From the NCBI RefSeq assembly GCF_027172205.1, contig NC_070614.1:44197001-44261000 (forward strand): 64,000 nucleotides of DNA. The letters are read 5' to 3'. The notes under the pieces were generated by a model that was not told the DNA's origin, did no database searches, and worked only from the letters and a program-made list of their open reading frames with translations. Made by a program: the position numbers and the translations under genes. Positions 10,601 through 21,915 of this stretch are shown here, in pieces. Numbering within the stretch: position 1 is the stretch's first letter; each line of letters opens with the position of its first letter. This DNA is from Podarcis raffonei. Lineage: Eukaryota; Chordata; Lepidosauria; Squamata; Lacertidae.

Positions 10601-13600
10601 TTAGATCTGCAGGTGGTTCTCAATCTGGGTATTACTAATATGATGCCTATTAACAAGGTGTGGATAATGACAGCCCACTGGGATTTTTCCGTTCATCCGT
10701 TATTCAAGAAACTGGACATTCAGATTTTCCATGGCGCCTTGTCCTTTGCAGCTCACTCCAATGAGGTTCAGGGGTTCCAACATTTCCTTCAGGTCCATAG
10801 TTCCCAATCTGATGGAGATGGCTTTATCAAAGTCTTCTGGGAGCAAGCGTTCAGCTGCTTATTTCCAGATACTGGCATGGGTGAAGAGAGTAGCGGGAGT
10901 TGCAGTGGTAGGGAAAAGTTAGAGAGCCTTCCTGGACCTTTTTTTGAAATAAGTATGACCAGCCAAAGCTACAGCATCTATAATACTGTCTATGCTGTGG
11001 CACATGCATTGCATGCCCTGTATTCATCCGGAAAGAGACATGGAGAAATGGTGGGTGGAAAGCGTCTGAAAACTTCTAAGCTGCAACATTTTAAGGTAAT
11101 TTCTTACACAGAAAAAGTAGAATCATTGGGGATGGGTGGGAAGTTACCATGTTCATCCATGCTGTCCCTTTTTGTGTTTACTTATTTGTTTATATACTAC
11201 TTAAATTGGGATATGCTTGGGCACACATCAGGTAAAATGTTACATGAATACATAAGAACAGCACTGTAGGATCAGATGAAGTATCTATCGAATCATGTTC
11301 CATCATGTTCTCAAAGATGACCATAGGATGAAGAATCAGAATGACATTGATCTGATCCACCAGGGCCAATCTTTCGTATCTTTGCCATTTTCAATAATAG
11401 TTGAAATACTGTGATGATATGTTAAAAAAAGGTAAAGGACCCCTGGACTGTTAAATCCAGTCAAAGGTGAATATGCAGTGTGGCGCTTCAGTTCCTGCAA
11501 ACCTAGCAGTTCAAAAGCATACCAGCGCGAGTAAATAAATAGGTACCACTGTGGCAGGAAGGTAAACAGCATTTCCGTGAACTCTGGCACTTGTCACGTG
11601 CCATCGCATCAGAAGCGGTTTAGTCATGTTGGCCACATGACCTGGAAAGTTGTCTGCGGACAAACGCCAGCTCCCTCGGCCTGAAGCAAGATGAGCGCCA
11701 CATCCCACAGTCGCCTTTGACTGGACTTAATTGTCCAGGGGTCCTTTACCTTTTTTACCTAGTTAGTGGGAAATAACTAATAGCTTCAGAAGCCAGATAA
11801 GTTTTACAAAAGGGGTGGAAAGAGACAATACTAATTTAAACTTCTTTCATTCTAGCTTTACCCTTTTCTGAGAAGTATCTCATTTAACAACACTGCTGGG
11901 GATAAGGTCTCCTTTGATGAGAAAGGTGAACTGATAGCTGGATTTGATATTATCAATTGGGTTACTTTCCAAAATAAATCCTTCCTAAAAGTGAAAGTAG
12001 GGAGGATGGATCCTCAGTCACCGCTGGACAGAGAGTTCTCCATTAATAAGGCTATAATTACATGGCACAGCGGATTCCAAAAGGTAGGACCAGAATGGTG
12101 CTTCTAAGACATAAAGCTTAATAACTTTCCCTGCATGTCATTGTTGGCTCCAGTCTGTAGCATTGGATTTTACTTTTAGGGTTGTGTGCTAGAAATGGAC
12201 CAAATCCTTCCCTACTTGACTCAGAACGGACTTCATATTTCTGACTCTATTCAGGGCATCCACATCGTCTCCTGGCACTCCCCCCCCCCCTTTTCAGCCC
12301 ACATACTTCCTGAAATCAAACTTGCTATGGTACAGGAGATAAACTTTCATTAGAGACTGATATGGGTAGCAAAAGGGCCCACTTTGAGAGTTACGTATTT
12401 ACAGTTTTAAGGGAAACAATATAGAACTTCCATTTTGAAAATAGTCCATCTGGTTAAATAGAAAGATACCATTTAATTTTAACCTTTTGTTTTGTTTTGT
12501 TGTAGTGGTGAACACACAGTTTTTTGTAGCATTCTACAAAACTCAGATGACTGAAGGCAAAGAAAGCAAACTTAGAATAATAGCAATTGATTAGTTTAAA
12601 GGGGGATCAAACAATGTTAGGGGTCAATAAGGGGAAACAAGGTCAGTTCAGAGTAAGGGCAAAGATTCTTAAATGACTCAAAGTGTGAGTTCCTTTTAAA
12701 AATATTTCATACACACCCACACCCACCCACCCAAAAAAGACTGCCAACAGGAAGGGGAAACTTTTAACTGTGCTGTAACCCTACCCTCTTCGAATGAGCT
12801 GTAGTCTGATCAGCATGCATAATCCTCTCAGTGATATATGATGCTCTTTGTTGACACCAGCACTTTCTTGATCATAGGAGGGTTTTTTAAAAATAAACGC
12901 TGTATCTTCTTTTTCTGTGAATAGGCTGTGCCCATTGCATTGTGCAATGCCCCTTGCCACCCAGGTTCCAGCAGAAAAAAGAAGGAGGGAGAACCATTTT
13001 GTTGCTATGATTGTGCTCTATGTCCAGAAGGGAAGATTTCGGACAAGAGAGGTTGTACACATTATTCTGTAAAGCATATTAAGAGCAATCATATATACTG
13101 ACATTAGAGGGGCTGTATCATTGTTTCAGCAAGATAGATATCACCCAAGAAATGCCTCAAGCTTCATGGGTAACTGGGTGAAAGAAATAAACACGATACT
13201 TCTACAAGAATTATAATTATGCTAAAGAGCACATGACATTACCTCCAGTTCCCTGGAGAGTAGTCTTTCTTTTAAGGAAAAACCTACAAAAACCTAGAAT
13301 TATAAGTGACCCAACTTAAATTCTGGGGTGTGTAAGATGCTTTTGCGCTTGTGCAATCCTCAGTTGAACAGAAACACAGCAGAACTAAATGGTGATGTGC
13401 AGGGATATGCATAATCTCTAATAAAGAAGTGTCCTTAGTGGACTTCAGTATTGTTGATCTCTGAGACACTGAAATACATTTCTATTTTATTTTATTTTAT
13501 TAAAACAAGACATGGATGATTGTTTCCACTGTCCAGAAGATCAATATCCTAACAAAGAGAGAAACCAGTGTCTTCCCAAGGACCTAAACTTCCTGTCTTA

Positions 13601-14411
13601 TGATGAACCTTTGGGCATCAGTTTGACTGCATTGGCTCTGGCTTTTTCTATAGTCACTGCTTTTGTCCTTGGACTCTTCATCAAGCACTGGAAGACACCA
13701 ATTGTCAAAGCCAACAACCGGAACCTCACCTACACCCTGCTCATCTCCCTCCTGCTCTGCTTCCTCTGCTCCTTGCTATTCATTGGCCAGCCTCAGATCC
13801 CAACCTGCTATTTACGACAAACTGCTTTTGGTATCATCTTCTCAGCGGCTGTTTCTTCTGTCTTGGCAAAAACCCTCACTGTTGTTTTGGCTTTCATGGC
13901 AACTAAACCAGGATCCAAGATGAGGAAGTGGTTGGGGAAAAGATTTTCAACCTCTATTATTCTCTGTTGCTCATTTATCCAAGCAAGTATTTGCATGCTA
14001 TGGCTGGGTACTGAGCCTCCATTCCCAGATCTTGACATGCACTCTCTGCCTGAGTATATTATAGTCGAATGCAATGAGGGCTCACCCAATATGTTCTACT
14101 ATGTTCTTGGTTACATGGGATTTCTGGCTCTTGTTAGCTTCGTTGTCGCTTTCTTTGCTCGGAAGCTTCCGGACACTTTTAATGAAGCCAAATTTATCAC
14201 TTTTAGCATGCTGGTGTTTTGCAGTGTGTGGCTTTCATTTGTTCCAACTTATTTAAGCACCAAAGGGAAGTATATGGTGGCTGTGGAGATCTTCTCTATC
14301 TTGGCCTCCAGTGCTGGAATACTTGGTTGCATTTTCTCCCCTAAATGTTACATAATTATTCTGAGGCCAGACCTGAACAGTAAAGAGCAGCTAAAAAAGA
14401 GGAATAAGTAA
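7320..14411 (+). CDS. V2R-C: complete vomeronasal type-2 receptor (895 aa)
   Basis: Six exons join in frame: 7320-7606, 8600-8891, 10244-11095, 11856-12083, 12925-13051 and 13510-14411. The product is an 895-residue family C GPCR: signal peptide, ligand-binding domain (about 45-550), cysteine-rich domain (about 554-625) and seven helices. Length fits the V2R family. V2Rs detect pheromones or other chemical cues in vomeronasal neurons, in mammals through Gao and TRPC2; that part is family knowledge. The nearest relative here is D. Two oddities: the exon 5 donor is GTTGTA rather than GTAAG/GTAGG, and the introns carry several SINEs. All frames are open, so it looks functional. Confidence 0.92.
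7845..8035 (+). mobile_element. tRNA-derived SINE, decayed
   Basis: Pattern typical of a squamate SINE: GTGGCTCCATGGTAGGGCAT (A-box-like), CTTTGCATG, AGGTCCCATCCATGGAATCT (B-box-like), AGAGCTGCTGCCAGTCAG, GGACCACTG.TCT and CTATGTTCCTATGT. It is diverged, hence old. Confidence 0.65.
8170..8280 (+). mobile_element. Partial tRNA-derived SINE
   Basis: Holds AGGTTCAATCCCTAATACTT, CCAGGTAGGTCAGGGAAAGA and TCCTGCCTGAAACACAGG, the centre of the same SINE type as at 9005-9185. The 5' head is damaged and the 3' end is replaced by unrelated sequence. Confidence 0.55.
8600..8891 (+). CDS. V2R-C exon 2
   Basis: 292 bases after a TTACATTAG acceptor, ending CCACAG before GTAAGA. It encodes [41 protein letters not shown] and [10 protein letters not shown], the first lobe of the ligand-binding domain. 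Phase 2 in, phase 0 out. Confidence 0.93.
9005..9185 (+). mobile_element. tRNA-derived SINE in V2R-C intron 2
   Basis: GGGCCATAGTTCAGTGATCG head, AGGTTCAATCCCTGGCAACT B-box region, CAGCCACTGCCAGCTACTAC, and ATGGACCAGTGGTCTGAGAC near the end. It is the best preserved of this SINE type in the window. Confidence 0.7.
9968..10078 (+). mobile_element. Second type of tRNA-derived SINE, fragment
   Basis: GGTATGGCATTGTGGTTAGT, then AGGAGATCCAGATTTGAGTC and TTATCTTCAACAATCACTGC match the layout of a squamate SINE with tRNA head (GTGGTTAG A box, GA.TC B box) and a CAGTCACTG-type body. It lies in intron 2 of V2R-C. Confidence 0.5.
10244..11095 (+). CDS. V2R-C exon 3 (main ligand-binding exon)
   Basis: 852 bases (284 codons, phase 0 at both ends) between a TTGCATAG acceptor and a GTAATT donor. 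It encodes [64 protein letters not shown] and [20 protein letters not shown]: the hinge and second lobe of the Venus-flytrap domain. Open throughout. Confidence 0.95.
11423..11758. mobile_element. Sauria-type SINE with inverted duplicated 3' tail
   Basis: The right part (about 11475-11758) reads forward through TAGTCATGTTGGCCACATGA and GACTGGACTTAATTGTCCAG to GGGGTCCTTTACC, the Sauria SINE body and Bov-B-like tail. The left 45 bases (11423-11466) are the inverted complement of the same tail (GGTAAAGGACCCCTGGACTG). The unit therefore has tails pointing outward at both ends: two head-to-head insertions, or one copy with a fold-back. It lies in intron 3 of V2R-C. Confidence 0.75.
11856..12083 (+). 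CDS. V2R-C exon 4
   Basis: 228 bases between CATTCTAG and GTAGGA. It translates to [20 protein letters not shown] and [26 protein letters not shown] without a stop. The exon has no internal Met early on and is easily missed by a search for ATG-started frames. Confidence 0.92.
12925..13051 (+). CDS. V2R-C exon 5 (cysteine-rich domain)
   Basis: 127 bases after a GTGAATAG acceptor. It encodes [20 protein letters not shown] and [19 protein letters not shown]. The donor is AGAG|GTTGTA, with T at +3 where all other copies have A. It keeps the obligatory GT but is weaker than consensus. Confidence 0.88.
13510..14411 (+). CDS. V2R-C exon 6 (seven-transmembrane domain and stop)
   Basis: 902 bases after TTAAAACAAG. 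It starts [15 protein letters not shown] and stays open through all seven helices to TAA. Signatures include [53 protein letters not shown] and [19 protein letters not shown]. The tail ends KEQLKKRNK. Confidence 0.95.
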
Positions 14412-15575
14412 AAATATTACAACTGAGATCATAATATTCAGGAGTAAACACAACTGTTTCTAATATGCTTTACCCCCATTTATGTATACAGACTAAATAT
14501 CTCAAATGTGCCCCATGATATTCTGAAACATGATGTTTACTTTGAATCAGATATGGCATATTTAGGGATGCATCTCATGTCCCAATGAACTCCATTAAAT
14601 AAAGTTGTTGTAGTTTGGTTGAATTATTTAATCAATGCTAAGTGTTAATTTTCTATTTCGTGTTCAATCCTAAATATGTTTTACTCTGTACACTTGTTTC
14701 AGGGCTGACAGTTTTAGAAACTTACAGTGGGTCTATTTTAGCTCTATGCCATGTGTATCCCCCCCTTTTCTAGGTACCTTTGAAAGCAGAGGTTGGATGG
14801 CCACAAATAGCATGTGAAAGAAGAAAGGGGCAACATAGCAAACATACACAGACACACACACACTGTGAAGTATGGTGAAAAGATTAAAAGGGAAAGTAGT
14901 GTTCACATTGTCACTCCAAAAGGTCAAAATAAAGCCCAGCACCCAATAAATTTGTTTTCCTGTTTGTTATTTATTGCATTCTCTCTTATGTAAGTTTTAT
15001 CATTGAGATAGTTTGGCAGCTTTTTTTTAGCTAATTGTTATAGTAAGAGGGTCTTTATTTTTCCATTTTTGTGTATTACACTGTTTTGTTTTCATTAGCA
15101 GTGTCTTAATCAGCTGCAAATCAGTATTAATGACTTCAGAATAAAGGGGAGCTATTGTAGGTTTTCTTGTAGCCTGTGCTTGTTTGTAAAATATTTAGTA
15201 CTTCTGTCCAGAAAGGTGTTTTTCACAACTCCAAAAGATATGTATTAAATCTGTGCTAATTCTGTAGCTATTCATGTTTTGGCCATAAACTTTACTAATT
15301 CTGTGTGGAATTTAATATCATTGGGAAATTGCCTTAAGATAATTCTCATTCAGGTTTACATTAATATATGTTTTTGGAATATTTTAAATGCCCATGTCCA
15401 TCCTGCTTTGAGGATTTTTAACCCAATATTTGCTAAGTCCCATTCCTATTTCCTTTTATATGAAGGACGGAGAGATTGTTTGGTATATATTTAGAGTATT
15501 AAATATATCTTTGTTATTATTTAGGTTTTATTATTTGGCTCAAGAAGAATTTCAAATGAGGTTATTTGACATGGT
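14412..15575. other. 3' flank of V2R-C and AT-rich intergenic DNA; possible poly(A) signal at 14598
   Basis: AATAAA at 14598-14603 is the first canonical signal, about 190 bases after the stop, and may end the V2R-C message. The stretch 14930-15570 is AT-rich and may be antisense L1 debris, but I cannot place it. No gene is seen. Confidence 0.4.
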
Positions 15576-15834
15576 GTTGTTGTTGTTGTTTAGTCATTTA
15601 GTCGTGCCCGACTCTTCGTGACCCCCTGAAGAGAGCACGCCAGGCACTCCTGTCTTCCACTGCCTCCCACAGTTTGGTCAAACTCATGCTGGTAGCTTCG
15701 AGAACACTGCCCCACCATCTCGTCCTCTGCCGTCCCCTTCTCCTTGTGCCCTCCATCTTTCCCAACATCAGAGTCTTTTCCAGGGAGTCTTCCCATGAGG
15801 TGGCCAAAGTATTGGAGCCTCAGCTTCACAATCT
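15576..15834 (-). mobile_element. Bov-B LINE 3' end, antisense
   Basis: GTTGTTGTTGTTTAGTCATT, GTCGTGCCCGACTCTTCGTG and GCCTCCCACAGTTTGGTCAA are the reverse complement of the Bov-B 3' end. The minus strand reads MKLRLQYFGHLMGRLPGKDS, close to the end of Bov-B ORF2. The GTT repeat is its 3' tail. About 260 bases are kept, so it is strongly 5'-truncated. Confidence 0.85.
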
Positions 15835-16378
15835 ATCCTTCCAGTGAGCAATTGACATGGTAATGCCCCAAAATTCTCATTCTTACATTTAAAGCCCATA
15901 AAATCTTGGACCAAGCTATTGAAATATTGCCATGCCATATACATGAATCCCATATACATAGGATTCATCCACACCTTCATTTGCCCCACCAATTTCCCCC
16001 ATGAAAACCCATGGTTTAGAGTTGAATTGGAAGAAATAGCACTTGTTCCGATTTAGGTCTAAAGAGTGGGTTTTCAAGATGAGGTGGCTTACCTAATTTA
16101 GAGAGCAAGAATTTCTCTGTGGGGGAATGTCTATTTTACACCTTGGAGGGGGGGGATCCTTGTCAAATGCTACGATCATTACTATAGTCACCTTGCACCA
16201 AAACTGAGGCTGAAATATGTGTACTGCAATCAGTACCTGGCAGGTTTTTTTTTAAAAAAAAATATTTTAAAAAGATGTTTCAAATCAATCAATCAATCAA
16301 TCAATCAATGTTTATCTCTGAGACACTGAAATACATTTCTATTTTATCTTATTAAGACAAGACAAAAGATGTTTCAAA

Positions 16379-16409
<31 letters not shown>

Positions 16410-16620
16410 ATTATTTTTTAAAAAAATCTGAGCCACAAAAGCAGGGCAAACCCACCCTACCCAATTTCGTATAGATTTCTTCCACTCCTCTTGCCCAGGC
16501 ATCAAAAACCTATGCTATTTCTAGGGGGAACAAATGGTACTGCAATAACAGTGGAAGTTACAATTGTTCTAACATTGTAAAACTAATTAAGAACTGGAAT
16601 GATCTATATTTATTTTGCAG
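15835..16620. other. Intergenic DNA with simple repeats and a copied intron-5 fragment
   Basis: No gene seen. It holds an AATC run (16284-16309), an AATA run (16376-16411) and, between them, a 50-base copy of the intron 5 acceptor region of V2R-C (see separate entry). Confidence 0.6.
16313..16362 (+). repeat. Displaced copy of the V2R-C intron 5 / exon 6 acceptor region
   Basis: CTCTGAGACACTGAAATACA and TTTCTATTTTATCTTATTAA plus GACAAGACA match 13458-13512 just before V2R-C exon 6 almost base for base. The copy stops at the first bases of the exon and is not followed by coding sequence. Confidence 0.75.
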
Positions 16621-16639
16621 TCCTGCAACAGCTGGTGCC

Positions 16640-16921
16640 TTTCTGAATGCAATACTTTGGGGAGATGCTTGTTCATCCTGTATAATTATCTAAGATCCCA
16701 ATTATTCACTGTCCTTACTGCCACAGGCCATATTATTCCTTTAAATATTTATATAAAATAGCCCTCAAACTAGTCAGAAAGGGGGGAGACTTCATACAGT
16801 ACTGTGTCGCCCTTTGTGAGGACCTTTCCGCCCTCTAAGTTTAGAGGGCAGGTAGCAGATCAGTTTATTAACAGGCTTTAGATTCAATGAGACTATGCTT
16901 TTGTAACCAGGTTGGTGACAG
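16640..16921 (+). promoter_or_regulatory. Upstream region of V2R-D; TATATAAAA at 16750
   Basis: Aligns with the region before V2R-C. TATATAAAATA (16750-16760) lies about 170 bases before the ATG, the same spacing as the TATA-like boxes of F and G. It is therefore the best promoter candidate, by position and sequence only. Confidence 0.45.
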
Positions 16922-17220
16922 ATGAGAATGATCAAGAAAGGAACTGATAGTTCTTTGTCAAAGGAAGACCATTTTTCCTTCTGGATGACAGGGTATTTCC
17001 TACAACTGTCCTTACAACTCCTGGTGTTGCTGCTGTTGCCTCAAACTGATTGCAATATGAATCCAGCTTTGTGTACCATGAATGATCCCCTCCGGGTGAG
17101 ATACCAGTATTATCAGCCAGGGAGCTTTATCATTGGTGGGATCACTTCCCAGATCTTCTCATTTTCAGAGGGTGCAGACTTCGAAACACAGCCAAAACCA
17201 AAGTATGATGTTGAACCTGT
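16922..17220 (+). CDS. V2R-D exon 1
   Basis: Starts [21 protein letters not shown] second in-frame Met is at residue 3 and a third at residue 22 (MTGYFLQ), just before the hydrophobic core [11 protein letters not shown]. The last gives the most typical signal peptide. Ends CCTGT before GTAAGG, phase 2. Confidence 0.85.
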
Positions 17221-20200
17221 GTAAGGAAGCCATTGTCTTGTTTTCCACTGCATACATTTGACTGTTTTGTGAACCTGGATATATAATGTAGCTATTGTGA
17301 CTAATAGTGATTGGCTGCCTCATTCTCCTTGGATAAATTATATAAAAAGGTCCTACTAGCAATGATTTGGTTTTTTTAAAATAACCACTTGGGTTTCTAT
17401 ACTGGAGGGAATGGTGTTCACTTTTTTGTGGCAGGGATGCACGTGTAGATTCCTTGTTAGACTTGATTCTATAATTTATCTCACACTACATACTTCTATA
17501 ATTTAAACCCAACCCTATGACTATGTATTCAGCTTTCCCCTCTCTGGCCCAATGCATACATTCTAATTATCATTGCTGTCAGACAGATCAAAACAGCAAA
17601 TAAGTTCCAATGACTATAATGGTTAGACTGACTGGAGAGAACTGTGAAGAACTTCTTGTTTACTATTGCATTGGTTGCAGTGAGACAAAGAGATCGAATG
17701 ATGATTATTAGCTTAGCTATTAAAAAGCAGGCCGTTAGGTGAAACTCAGTGGTTATATTATAAGCGAGAGAGAGAGAGAGAGAGTGTATTTATAAGGAAA
17801 GCATTTAGAAAGGTGTCCATGCAATATTCTGGAAATTACTAAAGTTTTCAAAAAAGTATTGCCTTCACCAAAGGCTTCTGAACAAATTAATTAGTCATGG
17901 GATAATAAGACATTAACTGGTTGACAAACTGAAAACAGAGAGTAGGAAGAAGAAATGGACATCAGTGTGGTGATCTTCCAAAGATCTGTATTGGGAACAA
18001 TGACGTATTTTGAAGTTAAGCAATGAGATGAATTGTAAAAAATAAAAAGGGATTGTGAGGAGTTGAGAAAGGATATTTCCCCAAAATTGAATTGGCATTA
18101 AAGTGACAAACATAGCTCAGTGTCACTCTGGAGCAAATTATCTATCTATGAACACACAGAGAGAGATGAGATCTGATATGACAGTGACTGACTATGTCAT
18201 GATTCAATTAAAATGTCAGCCCTCTATGTGACAGTTTTGAAAAGGCTTTATTAAATATTATGGATTCAGAAATACCATAATGCCTTTGTACACTCTACCT
18301 TTGTACATTTGGGATGGTCTGCAGTTCTGGGAGCCAAATCTTGAAAAGGATATTGTAGAGTTATAAAAAAAACACAGAAAAGAGCAAAATGAATCATTAT
18401 GGGACTGAAGCAATTCCATTATAAGGAAAAGGTTGTAACTTTTGAAACCTTTTACTTTAGAAAAAAATGTTGAGGAAGGCAAGGGCATTACAGAGGTTTC
18501 TAAAATGGTTTGGATTAAATGAGGAGACATTTCTTTTCCTCCCTGTCTCATAATTTTAGAACTGAGGCTCATCCAATGAAGCTGAATGGTTAGATATTCT
18601 GGGCAGACAATATATAGCCACCGCTTACCCAAACATAAACTATGGAACTAACTATCACAATATGTAGAGATGGCCACCAACAAAAATGTTCTCAAAAGGC
18701 TATTGAAACCTACTAGTCTATGATGACCAGGGATTTCTTTTCAGCTGGAATTCACAGGAACTCAGTTCTGTCACATCTCAGGTGGATGTCATTGCCATTA
18801 TAAGAGAACAATGGAGGTATTTATAGTGAGTCCCAGCACCTCTTTTTCTAGAAAAATAGCAGCAATGATTACTAGGTGTTACACCCAGGTTTAGAGCCAA
18901 CAGGCAGCTGAATAATAATCTGCTGGGAAAGAGGCAGTGGGAAAGGGCTATTGCTCACATGTTTTCTGTCTGGGTTTCCCATGGCTATCTGCTTAGACAC
19001 TGTAGAAAAAAAGATGCTGGACCAGATCGACCCACCAGGGCTTTGCTGATGTTGAGATGATGTAGGTACAGGAGGCAATGCTGAAAGCTGCTCCTACAAA
19101 AGAAGTCAAGTATAGAAAGGAGATATCGAGACAGAATGCCAGTTAATGCATTATGAGTCTAGTTTTTTCTTCTTCTCTACTATAGTGTGATGGTGAAAAA
19201 ATATCAGCATGTCTTGTCCTTGGCGTATGCTGTCAAAGAGATCAATGAGAACTGCAAGATCTTACCCAACATCACTTTGGGGTTCCATATCTATGACAGT
19301 CACTTTGATGCACAGATAACTTACCAGAACACTTTGAATCTTCTCTTTAATCAGAAGAGGATTGTTCTCAACTACAACTGTGATATGCAGAAAAATCTAA
19401 TTGCTGTCATTGGAGGCCTTGACTCTGAAACCTCCTTCCACATAGCTACTGTCTTAGGCCTCTACAAGATTCCACAGGTAGGATGACACAGGAAAGGTCC
19501 CAGATTTAATTCCCGGCATCTCCATGTAGGCCCAGGAGAGAGCTCTGTCTAAAATCCTTGAGAGGCACTGCCAGTCAGTACAGTCAATTCTGAGTTAGAT
19601 GGCCTAAGAAAGATGGACCATGCACAGGGTAGGAAAGAAGCACCAAAAAGAAAATGCACACACTGATGCACAATACTAAATTAATGCTGAATTGTGTTAA
19701 TATGTTAATAGTCAGAGGAATTATAAATAAGTAAATAAAACTCATATACTATATTGGAAGGCATTGGATTAATGTGCAAGGAATGAAGGCTTTACAAATG
19801 AAGGTGGCAGAACTCTCTTTTAAAATCGTCTCTCCGACCCAGTGACATAGACTCTCCCTTCAGGATAGGCAGCCTTGTCATGTCTCAGGTATGATAGACT
19901 CTCCCATTGTTGGCCCTATCAGATATTGTTTTAGGACAGTGCAACTGGTTCACTTGCATTGAGTGCCGGTGCCACACATGGTGCTTCAACAAGGATGTAG
20001 AACGGAGGGCAAGAGGTGGAGGGCACCAAATTTTAGCATCGGACAGGGTGCCGCTGATATTTCACAGCAATAACAGCAGCAGCAGCAACAATTTTATTAT
20101 TGATACTCCATCCATCTGATTGAGTTGCCCCAGCCACTCTGGGTGGCATCCAACATAATAAAAACACAGCAACTGTCCAACATTAAAAACTTCCTGATAC

Positions 20201-21872
20201 AGGGCTGCCACTGGCTCTGTCTGCAAGGAGTAAAATAGGAAATATTCCCCAGTTATCACATTTTACATTTACTTTTCTGGATTAGGAAGACATTAATTAC
20301 TGATCACCCTCCCTGTCCTGTCCATGCTTACCTGCAAGTGTAACAACAAAGAATACCAAATTGATTGGTTGATTCTCATCTACCTTCACCTAAATCTTTA
20401 AGGATTAAAAGATGGGGCTGTTTGAAATTTGCTATTCATTTTATAAATGATCCTTGTATTTTGCAAATAAGTTTGGACTCTTCGCTTTTTGAAAATATTC
20501 AATACATTATTGAATAAGCAGGAAAATCCTGCAAACTCCTAGCATCATCTAACATCAGAACTACCACCAACAACAACGAGAACAGAGGAAGGAAGGAAGG
20601 CAGGAAGGAAGATTTGAGGGGTAGATGTTCTGAGATGTTGTGAGAAGTTAAAAGTGGCGAGAGATCCCACATGCATAATAACATAAGAAGAGCCTGCTAG
20701 GTCAGGCCAGTGGTCTGTCAGTTCCAAAATCCTCTTTTCACAGCAGCCAAACAGATGCCTATGGGCAAACTAAAATACCAATGGGCAAACAAGGTGCCTA
20801 AGGTTTTAGCATGGACAATTTTGAGCAGCAAATATGAAAGAAACTATTACTATTATAATTAAGTGAACATTTCCCCCAATGGAAACAAACATTATTTTCC
20901 TTGCTTAGGTCACCTATTGTTTATATGCACCAGGTGTGAGTGATGTAACTCAGCGCTCTCCGTTATATCGCATGGTGCCGAATGAAGAGCAGCAGTACAC
21001 CGGAATTGTCAAGCTGCTGCTCCATTTCCAATGGAAGTGGGTTGGGATCCTGGCCATGGGTGATGATAAAGGAGAAAAATTCATCCAGACCATGGACCAC
21101 ATCTTTTCCCGGAATGGTATCTGTACAGCCTTCGCTAAAAGGATGCCAAAACAGAGCAACATTTTAGGTGTGATTAACTTTTACGACATTTATATGGATA
21201 TAATAGCTTCACTAAATGACACAAGCGTCAATGTCTGTGTTGCAAGTGCTGATCCTCACATGATGTTGATTTTGCAAGTAGTGCTCAATCTAATTGAAAG
21301 GGATATTAAGATCCCCATAAGCAAGGTGTGGGTTATGACAGCCCATTGGGACTTTTCATTGGAGCCATTTTTCCACAATCTGGATGTAAAGATTTTCCAC
21401 GGTGCCTTGTCTTTTGCCATTCATTCTACTGAGGTGAAGGGGTTCAAAGATTTCCTTCAGATCCGGAATCCCTCCATCTCTGATGAAGATGGCTTTATGG
21501 GGGCCTTCTGGGAACAAGCATTCAGCTGTTCATTAACTGCAGGTACTGACATGGGTAATGGATACTGCACAGGAAAGGAGACGCTAGAGAGACTGCCTGG
21601 ACCTTTTTTTGAAATGAGTATGACCAGCCAAAGTTATAGCATTTACAATGCTGTATACACTGTTGCACATGCACTGAATGCCTTATATGCATCTAGAAAC
21701 AGATACAGAACCATTGTGGAGAGAGACCTTCTGGAGATTTCAAAGACAAGTCTTTTAAAGGTGATGTACCATATGTTACTGGCTATTTATATTTTTAGGA
21801 ACTGACTATGAAATTGACAATTTTTTTTATTTTTTTATATGGGACCATCAATGTGCAATTATTATTATTAAC

Positions 21873-21915
<43 letters not shown>

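Noticed and set aside
14930-15570. Possible coding remnant in AT-rich DNA downstream of V2R-C
   Set aside because: Only short frames without recognisable motifs; possibly old LINE debris, but not supportable.
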